Assembly: GCA_036426205.1 (NCBI GenBank)
Contig: CM071570.1
Span: 71,538,995 to 71,602,994, forward strand
DNA from: Ascaphus truei
Lineage: Eukaryota > Chordata > Amphibia > Anura > Ascaphidae
Length of the DNA: 64,000 nucleotides
Reading direction: 5' to 3'
The stretch's first letter is position 1, and each line of letters starts with the position of its first letter. Shown here one piece after another: positions 34,147 to 44,450 of this stretch. Under the pieces are notes generated by a model. The model ran no database searches. It was given only the letters and a program-made list of their open reading frames with translations, and was not told where the DNA came from. The translations under genes were made by a program, and so were the position numbers.

Positions 34147-34200
<54 letters not shown>
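34135..34200. repeat. (TA)n microsatellite
   Basis: An uninterrupted TA run of about 50 bases after TATGTATG units. Confidence 0.9.
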
Positions 34201-34203
<3 letters not shown>

Positions 34204-34244
34204 GCATGATGAAGCCACTGTACAAATGAATGGGTGAAGGGTGG

Positions 34245-34300
34245 GTTAACCCCTTAATTACTTTTGTGGTTATTATCCGATAAGGTGATTAAGGGGTTAA
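34245..34300. repeat. P1 palindrome
   Basis: TTAACCCCTTAATTAC pairs with GTGATTAAGGGGTTAA, upstream of the exon-like block at 34356. Confidence 0.8.
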
Positions 34301-34440
34301 TTTATATCAGAATGTAAATGCAATGTATTGGCTATGTATTTTGTTGGCAACGGAGGACACGGATTTTGCTGTCGAGGGGGCTTCATATTGATCAGGTCAG
34401 TAGAACTTTATTTATTTTATTATGCTACTTAATGTGTTTA

Positions 34441-34495
34441 ATAATGGGCAAATAATCTATTATCCCTATCTGAATAATAGTTATTTTGCATATTA
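34441..34495. repeat. P2 palindrome
   Basis: AATGGGCAAATAATCTATTA pairs with TAATAGTTATTTTGCATATT around CCCTATCTGA. It lies about 45 bases after the GTCAGT donor-like site. Confidence 0.7.
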
Positions 34496-35080
34496 TTGTA
34501 CTGTATGTGTTGGGGTGGGTTGATGTATTTAATGTATAGGACATGTTTATTTTTTTTACATACAGGGTTGTTTCCTCAGGTCTGCGGGGGACCTATGGAG
34601 ACCACCTGCAGTCTCCTCGGGCTTCTCACGGGTAAACGGCTGCCGGGTCCACGGGGACACCTGCGGGGAAGAATCGGTGGCCCCACATCTGTGGGGGCAC
34701 TGCGGACCCGCAGGGACCACCCTAGGGCCCCCAGATCCCCGTGTGAAGCACCGAGGCCCCTCAGACACCTGTGGATCTGACACGGTGCCCACCAGACAGC
34801 CGCGGGCCTACCCGTGGGAACCCCATTGTGGCCCACGTTGACCCGCGGAGACCACCTGGTGGACCATGGCGCCTTTTGTATTTAATCAATATAATGATGT
34901 TTATTGTGGGGCTGTGTATTGTTTTTATTGTGGATACTGGGGGTGGGGGAAGGGGGTATTGGTCCCAAGGGTATGTGGGTAGGCCTCCCGGCTGGGTATT
35001 GGGTGAGGGTGGTTAGGACTCACGCTGTGGGGGGGTAGTGGGGAGGGTATGTAGGCCTCCCGAGTGGTGGGTGAGGGTGG

Positions 35081-35136
35081 GTTAACCCCTTAATGACTGT
35101 AGCGGTTAATAACTGCTATGGTGATTAAGGGGTTAG
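35081..35136. repeat. P1 palindrome
   Basis: TTAACCCCTTAATGACTGTA pairs with TATGGTGATTAAGGGGTTA around GCGGTTAATAACTGC. It lies 44 bases before the mini-exon acceptor. Confidence 0.85.
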
Positions 35137-35180
35137 GGGACATTACATTGGCTGTTTTTATTCTTGTTTATGTTTTGCAG

Positions 35181-35244
35181 CATTGGAGGGGGCATGGACG
35201 GTGATGAAGATGAGGATGGCCTTCATCGTGGCAGCCGGACATGG
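35181..35244 (+). other. Mini-exon-like block, copy D
   Basis: TGTTTTGCAG precedes it and GTGAGTGCAA follows, so a 64-base block has good acceptor and donor borders. It contains ATGGACGGTGATGAAGATGA (acidic MDGDEDEDG in that frame). P1 lies upstream and P2 downstream. A second acceptor-like TTGGTACTGCAG ends at 35420 and may begin a further exon. No domain is recognised. Confidence 0.5.
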
Positions 35245-35593
35245 GTGAGTGCAATATGTATTTAATGTATTTATTGTTCTTTATGTATTTAAAATGGGCA
35301 AATTCACTATTATCAATATGTGGATAATATTAATTTTGAACATTACTATACTGTGTGTGTTAAGGGTGGTGTATTTATGTGTTGTTCTTTTTTTTGGGGT
35401 GCACATTATTGGTACTGCAGGCCTGCGGAGAACACCCGAGGGCCACCGCCGACCTATAGTATCATTGCTGTGCATCCCAAAATTTTTATATATGTAATGG
35501 GGGTATAGGGCTTTTTGGGGGCACAGGGGGTGTATGTTGTTTATTGCAATGTTTATTGGGGGCAATTGTCCCCAATAAACATGCTATTATGCC

Positions 35594-35639
35594 TTAACCC
35601 CTTCATTGCCTTAGCGGCTATCCGCTATGGTAATGAAGC
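35594..35639. repeat. P1 palindrome (outer)
   Basis: CTTCATTGCCTTAGCGGCTA and CCGCTATGGTAATGAAG, preceded by TTAACCC. The mirror of the P1 at 60510-60555. Confidence 0.8.
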
Positions 35640-35656
35640 AGCATTCATGTATTTTA

Positions 35657-35942
35657 ATAATATTGTGCTGGAGCAGGGGGTCCCCTGATCTGAACCGCAT
35701 TGATTTGTGGCTCAGGGACCCCCTGCATCCCAAGTTACAGGCCCCGGTATGGGGCATCGGTGCCAATGTCAATGCAATCTTTATAGCGGGCACGTCGCGT
35801 ATGGGATGCTATAAAGATGGCGGCGACACTGGCACCCGATGACCCATACCGGGGCCTGTAACTCGGGAAGCAGGGGGTCCCTAATCCACAACTCAATGCG
35901 GTTCAGCTCTGGGGACCCCCTGCTCCCGTACACTATTATTAA
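35657..35942. repeat. Fold-back hairpin F1
   Basis: The arms begin GAGCAGGGGGTCCCC and end GGGGACCCCCTGCTC, with AACCGCATTGA and TCAATGCGGTT inside. Arms are about 110 bases and the loop is GC-rich. Related to F2 and to 60221-60489. Confidence 0.8.
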
Positions 35943-36010
35943 AAATAATTACCATAGCAGATAGCCGCAAAGGTAAGGAATGATTGTTTATTTATATGTG
36001 TGTTTTACTC

Positions 36011-36276
36011 ATAGTGTAGATGTGCAGAGGGTCTACGGAGCTGAACCACTTTGGTTTTAGATCCAGGGACCCCCTGCTTCCCGTGATACAGGCCACTTTA
36101 TGGAGTGCCGGTATCGCTCTGCTTTGTTTACATTCCGCGGTCACGTGATCGGGACTTTTAAATGCAGAGGGATACCAGCACATCATAAAGGGGTCTGTAT
36201 CTCGGGAAGTAGGGGGCCCCCGGACCTGAAACCAATGCGGTTCAGCTCCAGAGACCCCCTGCACATCTACACTATG
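36011..36276. repeat. Fold-back hairpin F2 with CACGTG near the tip
   Basis: CATAGTGTAGATGTGCAGAG pairs with GCACATCTACACTATG. CACGTG is at 36142-36147, near the loop. Arms of about 115 bases match imperfectly throughout. Confidence 0.8.
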
Positions 36277-36533
36277 AAAAAAAATTGTTTTGAAATATTT
36301 CTTATTTTGCCGATGTTTGCGCAGAGAGAGTCTGCTGCAAACACATATCGGCAGGGGATGACGTCTCACCAGGTTATCGGCAGACAGACTGTCTCGCCAC
36401 CGGCTACTCGGCGTTTTGCTTTCGCAGTGATTCGCCAGGGATTCGGCCCTTCCTGAATACTGCGAGGGCAAATCGCCAAAATCACGCCGATATTGAACCC
36501 CTGCCAAGAGTGCTTTTTCGGTGCTTACTGCAT

Positions 36534-37205
36534 GAGACCCTAAGTTGGCAATACTTTCATTGTTTTAAATATCTCTCCAATAGAATTCCAAAGTAATTTA
36601 TAATCTTATTAAAATATGAGGTATAGCATTCACATAAAGGGTCGGTTAAATATTTGCTTAATGCATGTTAGTCCATGTTGTATTAAACAAACCTGCTCCT
36701 GTTTTTTTGTGTGTTTGCCAATAGAAAATGAAGCTATCAGAGTCTCCTATTTTTCCCACGGACAATATTTATAATTTTCATTTTAGAAAGAGAATACAAA
36801 CTATACATGTAACCTTAGGATTATTACAACTGGCCATGCCACATGCAGTATTGACTTTTTAAAAGCCAATTTCACACCCAATACCCATGATTTATAATAT
36901 TTCCTTAACATTGGATTAACACTCCAACAGATGTAGCAGGAGGTATTGTCTAAGGCATCAGGGAAAGCTATGTGACCGTGCCTGTGGCTGCCCCAGCACC
37001 GGAGGTTTATCACTGTGTGTTGTCCGATCCAGAAGCGATGACGCGTCAGCACTATTTCCAGAGCCGCGACTAAAAAAAAGCACAAAGCCAGTGAATCCTG
37101 CACCATTTGTATATGCATAACATATAAAAGTATGCGTGAAATAAAAAAATTAAAGATACTTGCAGGTGCTGAAACCAAATGGCGAAATCCCATAAAAATG
37201 AAGAG
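36534..37205. other. No gene seen
   Basis: Spacer with no recognised repeat. A 176-codon minus-strand frame overlaps this region (36801-37331) but runs into the hairpin at 37211 and shows no recognised motif; I treat it as chance. Confidence 0.4.
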
Positions 37206-37210
37206 AAAAA

Positions 37211-37356
37211 AGTAGCACACCAAAATAGTGGTCAAGTGGTTAATATATGAATCTAACATTTCGGTCCAACACAGGAGACCAAAAGGTCTGCTGTGTTTTA
37301 CCGAAATGTTGGATGAATAAATATTAACCACTTGACCACTATTGTAGAGTGCTACT
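37211..37356. repeat. Short hairpin with ATTTCGG core
   Basis: GTGGTCAAGTGGTTAATAT and its complement bracket AACATTTCGGT and ACCGAAATGTT. Arms are about 65 bases. Similar hairpins lie at 41533-41690, 16442-16476 and elsewhere. Confidence 0.75.
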
Positions 37357-37504
37357 TATTTCACTTCACATCTGTATATGCAGACATTCCTCCAAACAAT
37401 TCACCTGCACATTTTCCTTAAATAAAGATGACTAACTTGTGAATATATTTTTAGTTTACCATGTTATTTCTGACATGAACATGTTGCATTTTCACCACAC
37501 ACTA

Positions 37505-38693
37505 TATGTATACGTAGCACGGGACCCCCTTACGTCTGTGGTGGCTGCGGGTGCTGCCGGAGGTGTGCTGCCGTGATCGGCGAGTCCCGGGAGTTCTAGG
37601 GGACAGCTAATGGTTGCGCAGGGCAAGCACATCGCCGGAGACTCCCGGCGGCTCCCGTGCAGGCGCTGCCATCTTGCGTGAGTTTCCGCATGCATAGTTG
37701 GAGCTCAGGCGGCCATTACAAGTTGCGCATGCGCAAGGGCAAGCGCGCGAAGACTAGCCAACCAGGGACGGCTTTTGGAAGGGACTACAAGTCCCATGAG
37801 CCTCAGGAGCACCCCACATGACGCCAGGGAGCCTATAGGAGTGTAGGGATCTCGGCAGCAGGAAAGAGAGACTTTCGCGCGCTCAGCCCACGCCAGCAGT
37901 CAGGACCAGGAAGAGCTAGGGGTAGGAGGTGAGTACAGGGTTCTGTGACCCCCTGCATTAGGCCAGCAGCCCCCTAGGCCCCAGTTAGGACCTGAGCCAT
38001 ATACCAGGTTGTGTTACTTCAGGGACAGGCCCTAGGTTAGGGACCCTGCCCCTTAGTGTATAAACAGTACAGTCAGGGACACAGAGGACGCTGTTCTTCC
38101 CACCCAGAGGCTTGGGATCAGGCCTACTCCGCAGAGAGAGCGGGACTATACTTAGAGTGGACTGCCCTGACGGTTCATCCCGCTGGTGGAACCAGATGTC
38201 GCCCAGGAGGTCATCGGATCCTTTTTGAAGATTCTTTGAACGCCCAGGTGCCGCCGCACTGGGCAGGTATTGTTACGCACGTGCACCAACTATTGAGTAC
38301 TCACACATAGTGGCAGCGCTGACCACAGGACAAAGGTTATACTGTGGACACGGTGTGGGGGTACACGGTGGTGGGCAAGGGATATACACTCATAAGTGGG
38401 AGTGAATGACTTTGGGAAACTTATAGAGTATAAGTATATGTATATGCGTGTTCAGTAAAGGTTATTCTTGTTTATTCATACCAATTGTGTGTTATTGGGT
38501 TGTGTCCTGTGAGGGGCCCCTCCCGCTCTGTCGGTATCTCTCTCAGGTGGAGGCGTTGCACAACGAGATTGTGAATATATATATACCCCAGGCTCTCAGT
38601 GCGGAGGCTTAGGCTCCTGCAAGCCCTACAGGTACATACAGCAGTAGTAGCTTCTGTGTTCAGAGGGAAACAGCGCTACATATAGTATAGTAT
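37505..38693 (+). repeat. LTR-like CpG-rich repeat, copy 3
   Basis: It begins TAGCACGGGACCCCC and ends GCGCTACA. GCCATCTTG is at about 37667, TGCGCATGCGCA at 37724-37735 and ACTACAAGTCCCATGAG at 37784-37800, the same three promoter-type words as copy 1. Its last third matches copies 1, 2 and 4 (TGTCCTGTGAGG, CAGGTGGAGGCG). No protein is encoded. Confidence 0.7.
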
Positions 38694-38942
38694 AGTATTG
38701 TAAATTTAGAAACATAATTTGTGGTATTAGTTAAACTCTATTAAAAATCTACAGACGTGTGTGTATTGTTGCATATTAACATACAATAATATATACAGTT
38801 TTAATAAACATGATTGATCTAATTGGACTGCTTGGGATTTTACCCTCATACTGTCTGTGATGCTATACTAAAATCAAATGAAATATTTTCTTGAGGACCC
38901 AGAATGTAAGGCCATTAACATTTATAGGCCTATGCTTTAAAC

Positions 38943-39305
38943 CAGGGGCATGCAAACTTTTTTTACTGCCCCCCTCCTTCCCCTGCCTGCTCTCTAACGT
39001 TCTGCTCCCCCCACCTTACTTTACGCGGCATCAAATTACACCGTGGGGTCATGTGTTGTCACGTCACGTGACCTGCAGCATCATTTGACACGTGTGGGTC
39101 ACGTCACATGACCCTGAAGTGTCATTTGACACTGTGTTGCCATGGACACGAGTGACGCCGGGAGAGTAAAGGTAAGTTTTAGAGTTGCAGAGGCCTGACG
39201 CGATCCCCCGGCATTTAATTTAAATGCCTCGGGGTAGAGCGCAGGGCCCTCTGCAACCGCCAGCGCCCCCCAGAGAAATCCAGCCCCCCACTTTGCGCAC
39301 CGCTG
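38943..39305. mobile_element. hAT-type MITE
   Basis: The ends CAGGGGCATGCAAACTTTTT and (reverse) CAGCGGTGCGCAAAGTGGGG are terminal inverted repeats of a common vertebrate hAT type. The flanks CTTTAAAC (38935-38942) and CTATAAAC (39306-39313) are an 8-bp duplication with one mismatch. Confidence 0.8.
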
Positions 39306-39711
39306 CTATAAACCTTCATAAAAGAAAATCGCAGGGTCGTTTAATTTGCCAGTTTTTTGAGCATTGCTATCACGGTATTAAGAAAGCCTCAATTACCTGT
39401 GATAGCAAAATTCCCAAAACGGGCGAGTAGTCGGCGACATGATGATCGCTTTCTCTGAAAAGGCCTTACCCGGCAATTTCTTCCAGCTGCAGAGAGAGCT
39501 GCCCAGAGAGAGCCACCTCTCCCGGCTCATAAATCGCCCGGATTGTACAGTACTTACTTTAGAAGTGAAATGACCTGAAGGTGATGCTAACTCCCACCAG
39601 AGTGGGGGTATAAGGGATAGGAGGGGGCGGGGGTAGTAAAAGCAAGACACAGATTGGACATGCCAGAAGGTCTTACAGAATAGCAAAGCATGCAAATCCA
39701 TTTCTTGGGGT
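39306..39711. other. No gene seen
   Basis: GC-mixed spacer with no recognised feature. A 102-codon minus-strand frame at 39393-39701 has no recognisable motif. Confidence 0.4.
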
Positions 39712-39835
39712 ATATTCTATAAGCTCTGAAAGTGCCGATCAGTGCAGTCTGCGCAGAAAGCCCCGTTCACGTCAATACTTCAATGGGACTTTCTGCGTAG
39801 ACTGCGCAGATCGGCGACTTCAGAGCTTATAGACT
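39712..39835. repeat. Fold-back MITE-like hairpin
   Basis: TATAAGCTCTGAAAGTGCCG and CGGCGACTTCAGAGCTTATA, with CTGCGCAGAAAG and CTTTCTGCGTAG inside. Arms are about 55 bases around a short loop. Confidence 0.8.
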
Positions 39836-40555
39836 AAGCCTAAAGTGCACTTTAGAAGTGGTTTGTCACAATTTGGAGCTACTAGAATAGACCCCAAAGT
39901 TCTGTGAAATGTCATGTATAAGCACAACAAATAATGCAGAGGCTTTAGTACCAGCTTCAAGGGGCTATGTATTTATTTAAATTATATTTATAACTAATTT
40001 CAACAAAGTGTAAGAAATACTAAGGGTTATTAAATTTGGTATACCACAGGCACTATTTGACATTTTAGAACTAGAAAGATAACTTTGAACTATAGTAATT
40101 TAATTGTGAGATAAACGAGACAAGCTCAAATTGTTTAGGCTTTACAATAAGGGTGACATTTTCTAAAAATAAATATTTGTTAGATTCATATAAGAAAACA
40201 CTTCATATGTGACATAGGTTTAACTTTATAAATGTCACCTCTGTAGGTACCAAGTATCAGCAATTGTCCTTGAGATTAACCATCTGTTCCTTACATGACT
40301 GAGGACAGATGATGGGAACTCTGCTAAGAGATGCACTGTGTTTAACTCAAAGCTATTTGTATTTAATTTGTATATTGCTAAACAAGTGCAGCTGGCAATA
40401 ATAAGGCTTCTGAGAAGTAGTGCTCTCCGGTCATATCTAATCAAATCAGTTTCTACATGTGGTACATACTACATATCTATAAGTATTCTATTGTACTTTA
40501 TTGTGCTAATATTATATCATTTGTAAATAAATATATTTGTGTTTTACATACAGTA
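39836..40555. other. No gene seen
   Basis: AT-rich spacer without recognised repeats or coding frames. Confidence 0.45.
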
Positions 40556-41374
40556 GATGTAGCCCTGTTTCCTGCTGAATACAGTGCGCTACCAATGCTG
40601 TTTAACCTGTTGGCTCGCAGGGCCTAAGCCTCCGCCGCGGAGAGCCTGGGGCAACACATATGAATACAGATAACCTCTTATCAAGTGCAGCGTCTCCACC
40701 TGTGACAGCTCCCAGCAAAGCGGGAGTGGTTCCTCACAGGACAATAATGTAATACTACACACACAGCATATAAAAGAAACAGTGACTTTACTAATGATAA
40801 CCATAACCTTGAATGTCATACAGTGAGTGTCCATCTGTATAGGAGACACTATAACTAACGCGTCTCGCAGGACACGACCCCTTCACCATGTACCCACACC
40901 GTGTCCAGGTTCCCCACACCACAATCCCACCCCAAAATGCGGTATCCCACTCCCACCCCTCCCTACACGCAGAGCTCCTTCTCCTTCCTCCTCCCGGTCC
41001 TCTCTCCCAACGTGCTCCCCTGCGCAACCTCCTAACTCTTCCTCCCGTGAAATCCAGTCGCCCTATTGGCTCCTTGGCGTCACCTGGTCTCGCTGTGGCT
41101 CCTGGGACTTGTAGTCCCGTGCGCTACGCCCTATAGGTTTGGTTCCTGTTTCGCGGGCTAACACAACCCCTACCGCTCATGCGCGACCTTCCTCCATCAC
41201 CACGTCCATGGCCACACCACGCATGCGCGAATATCCAACATGGCGGCGCCCTGAACGCTCGGGTCAACGCGGAGCCTCCGGTGCTCCGGAGCGCTCCCTG
41301 CACGCGCTGCAACCTTCCCTATTCTCCCAGCAGAGCGGAGATAAGGGTGAACTGGGGGACCTGGCTACATCGAA
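40556..41374 (-). repeat. LTR-like CpG-rich repeat, copy 4, shorter
   Basis: On the + strand it starts TGTAGCCCTGTTTCC and ends GGACCTGGCTACA, so the termini are a short TGTAGC/GCTACA inverted repeat. ACTACAAGTCCCAGG is on the minus strand at 41101-41115. AACATGGCGGCG and GCATGCGCGAA lie near 41220-41250. About 820 bp against about 1.35 kb for copies 1 and 2. It is inverted relative to copy 3. Confidence 0.7.
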
Positions 41375-41532
41375 AAACATAAATGCAAAATCCACCATAG
41401 GTAAACTTTGGACACATTGGCTCATATGGTAGAGATAATGGCAATGATAAAGGCAGATTTACTGTAGGAATGACAAATTCTGTAACTGCTGCCAGCATTG
41501 AGCATGCTTTTCCTATAATCAGCAAAGGAAGG

Positions 41533-41690
41533 GAAATCCAGGGCGCTACTGATTTGAAATGAAGATTTATTCTGTCAAAGGCACGACGTTTCAAACTACA
41601 CAGCCAGTCTGCCAGTCACTTGATAAAGAACTCGGTTTAGTTCGAAACGTCGTGCCTTCATTTCAAATCCGTAGTGCCCTGGATTTCCCT
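41533..41690. repeat. Short hairpin with ACGACGTTTC core
   Basis: AATCCAGGGCGCTACTGATT and its near-complement at the right end enclose GGCACGACGTTTC and GAAACGTCGTGCC. Same structural class as 37211-37356. Confidence 0.75.
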
Positions 41691-42149
41691 TCCTTTGCTT
41701 ATACTTAGGATTTCTCCAGACAGGTTTTCCCCCGAACCCAGGTGCACGGGTATCAAAAAACGCAAGTATTTTGCTACTGTTGTGTTATTTATGGTGTGCA
41801 AGACTGAATCTTTACTATACTATTTCCTATAATAAGGACACATGCTAGGCTAGTGACAAAATAATTTCCAAATGTGAAGCAGTATAATTTACCTTACTCT
41901 AGGATAAATTATTTTCAGATCTCATGTATTTCTAAAACTACCTATAACTGATATTTTTTAACATATTCGCCCCGAATTTAACGTCGCGAGGTGCGATATG
42001 GCAATGCTCTCTTTGCATTCTGGAGAAAGTCCTTCCACCATACTTACTACTTACAGACGAGCCAACGAGTATTCTAAAACTTGCCTTGAACTAGCCAGGT
42101 ACATGCTGGGTACATGCTGGGTACATTTCAGTGACATTTCTGCAGAGGC

Positions 42150-42239
42150 TAATGGCCTATCAGATTAACACAGCAGGGGTTTCTGGCAAACTGAATGAGA
42201 CTGCCAGGGACCCCCGCTGTTAATCCGATGAGCCATTAG
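42150..42239. repeat. Hairpin
   Basis: CTAATGGCCTATCAGATTAA and TTAATCCGATGAGCCATTAG flank CAGCAGGGGTTTCTGGCA and its near-complement. Confidence 0.7.
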
Positions 42240-42330
42240 TCTGTTTTACAGATTCTGCCCAACAGCAAACACCAAGCCACCTTAACATATCCTCATATAT
42301 TTCAGGGAATCCAGAGCACAGCACTGTGGG

Positions 42331-42583
42331 ATAATAATAATAATAATAATAGCATGTTCTTGTATAGTGCTGCTAATTGTACGCAGCGCTTTACAGAGAC
42401 ATTTTGCAGGCACAGGTCCCTGCCCCGTAGAGCTTACAATCTATGTTTTTGGTGCCTGAGGCACCGGGAGATAAAGTGACTTGCCCAAGGTCACAAGGAG
42501 CCGACACCGGGAATTGAACCAGGCTCCCCTGCAGCAATCTCAGTGTCAGTCAGTGTCTTTACTCACTGAGCCACTCCTTCTCC
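42331..42583 (-). mobile_element. MIR-like CORE-SINE with tRNA-type promoter and L2-like tail
   Basis: On the minus strand the order is complete. A tRNA-like head has A box TGGCTCAGTGAGT (42573-42561) and B box GGTTCAATTCC (42520-42510), the internal RNA polymerase III promoter. Then come a core with TGACCTTGGGCAAGTCAC (about 42494-42477), an L2-type 3' segment with TAGATTGTAAGCTCTACGGG and TAAAGCGCTGCG, and a TTA-type tandem tail (42350-42331). The tail lets L2-group LINE machinery copy it. Both boxes fit the consensus. Confidence 0.85.
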
Positions 42584-43699
42584 ATGCTGCCAAGAATTTC
42601 TAGTCCGTTGTGGAGCATTGGCGTGTGGCAGGTTATACTACTCAGCGCCGGTACCACTGTCTCCTATGTCAGACGGGAGACATTTTAAGTGAAACTGTGC
42701 TATATGACATCAGCATCCCGCGGACCCACGCGGAAGGAGTCTCACAGTTCCCCATCTGATGAGGTGATGACACCCTGGAGGGAGAGATAACCCAAGCACA
42801 CCTGGAGAGAGACGAGGATCCATCCCCTCCTTAGCCCAGAAGAGTTCTGAGTGGTGTCTCACTGCGAGCTGCTGTGGTAACATGTCCCTAACATGTCATG
42901 CCTGTTAATTTTATTTGAATGTACGTGTAATACTCACCTGCTGAATGAAATCAATATAATTTTATATACTACACTATGAGGTTTTGCGCTGTTCTTTCTT
43001 TTTGTTTTTTTGTCCTAGTTTTGGTTGCGGAGCCATCCTATTAGAACAGCTGCAGTTTACTCATTCATTTACACACGTGAACAGAACAGGTTTATTGTGT
43101 TTACTCTGTTCTGGTATTAATCACCCATCTACTGGTTAAGATAACCACTTTAACACAGTTATCACTGTTTATATCGTTTAAACTGATCACCTTTTCACAT
43201 ACAGTATATGTAAGGTATTGGTATCATTTCACATTATGCCACCAATCACTGAGCGCAGTTGATTTCTTTTCTTTTTCACGGGCCATTAGTCTGTCTGCAG
43301 AAATGTGTGAAATGTTGCAGCATGTACCCAGCATATACCCAGCATATACCCAGCATGTACCCAGCATGTACCTGGGTCTTTTTGGAGATTGCCCCAGGTT
43401 TGTTTTAGAATAATCGTCGGCACTACAGTACTTAACTATCTTGTGGAAATCAAATAGTTTCTTGTTATAATGCATTGTTATAGCTGGAAACACCTTTTCT
43501 AGTCACATTGTGTCTGAGACTGCAAGGCCTTTCCCGGAAGGAATCTTGAAGTTTGCACTCTGGAAGATATAGTTGATTTAAAGCTGCATTAACACAATTG
43601 AATGAATGTAAATGTGTGCTTAATAATTATATGAGTCCATAATTATTTACAGTATATGTACACTGTACACTGGTTTATCGCTACTATGTGTGTTTTGTA

Positions 43700-43720
43700 A
43701 ATATATATATATATATATAC
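43700..43720. repeat. (TA)n microsatellite
   Basis: A short TATATA run that precedes the Penelope-like element's 3' flank. Confidence 0.7.
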
Positions 43721-44024
43721 ATACATGTAGAGGTATCTGTACCGTGTTAGCCGAGCTTAATAATCAAAAACAAATAGTCTATACCGTTCTGTGGCTAACA
43801 AAATGCTTTTATTTGTGCGAGCTTTCAAGATACACTGATCTCTTCTTCGGGCGATATTACAATTGATTATGCCAAAAATACTTTATTAGAAACAAGGCAA
43901 CTGGAAAGTTATCTGTGGGTGAAGCCTACCCCTCCCGCCTGTGCAGTATGCAATTTATGATTTAAGGTGTTAAATGGTCCCTGAATGTTTGCGATGTAAG
44001 GGAATGCATGTATGTGTATGTGTG

Positions 44025-44115
44025 CGTGTGTGTGTGTGTACAGTATGTGTATGTGTGTATGTGCATGTGTATGTGTGTGTGTATGTGCGGTTCTGTGTGT
44101 GTGTGTGTGTGTGTG

Positions 44116-44177
<62 letters not shown>

Positions 44178-44205
44178 TGTTGTGTTGGTTGGTGTGTGTG
44201 TGTGT
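44025..44205. repeat. (TG)n microsatellite
   Basis: Long TG run with ATGTGTATGTGCATG interruptions, within the 3' UTR of the Penelope-like element. The partner element has a (CA)n run at 46165-46210. Confidence 0.9.
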
Positions 44206-44450
44206 AGATCTTAATTAATAAAGTGCCCACCATGTATACAGTGCTTTAAAAAAGGTGTGTGTGGAGGGAGAGTGTATAACAATGGTGTGTGTAGGTGTAG
44301 AAATGTAAGAGGGTGTTGCATTTCTGTTCATGTGTGTGGCTACTTTGTAGTCCCTACTGTTATATAGGGATAGAATTACATAGTACATTTGTATGTGTAA
44401 GAGACAAGTTTGTGTACATTCATATAGCGCAGTATTAATAGACATGGGCT

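Larger units (their letters stand above)
33917..36533 (+). mobile_element. Palindrome-rich element, right-half copy D
   Basis: In + orientation: intron (33917-34100), (TA)n, P1 (34245-34300), exon-like block (34356-34395), P2 (34441-34495), G module (34561-34870), P1 (35081-35136), mini-exon (35181-35244), P2 (35295-35350), P1 (35594-35639), fold-back hairpins F1 (35657-35942) and F2 (36011-36276), then a terminus ending GCTTACTGCATGAGACCC and TAA at 36531-36533. The promoter end is missing. It is the inverted counterpart of the copies to its left and has few of their indels. Confidence 0.65.
42040..43430. repeat. Region bounded by inverted repeats carrying TACATGCTGGG units
   Basis: TACATGCTGGG occurs twice at 42101-42126 and, inverted, as ACCCAGCATGT or ACCCAGCATAT five times at 43324-43372. 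Flanking words (GCAGAAATGT, GGCCATTAG, TTCTAAAAC and ACTCGT-type) are also inverted between the two sides. The CORE-SINE at 42331-42583 lies inside. It may be a DNA element with long ends; no frame is recognised. Confidence 0.55.

Noticed and set aside
36801..37331. Minus-strand frame of 176 codons
   Set aside because: Hydrophobic in parts but ends inside the hairpin at 37211 and has no recognised domain, so I leave it as a chance frame.
42510..42573. A tRNA gene suggested by A and B boxes
   Set aside because: Core and L2-type tail follow directly and no cloverleaf with anticodon stem and acceptor is evident; it is a SINE head.
42755..42780. Possible hammerhead ribozyme (CTGATGA followed by a GGTG/CACC stem)
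   Set aside because: The GAAA that must follow stem II is absent, so the catalytic core is incomplete.
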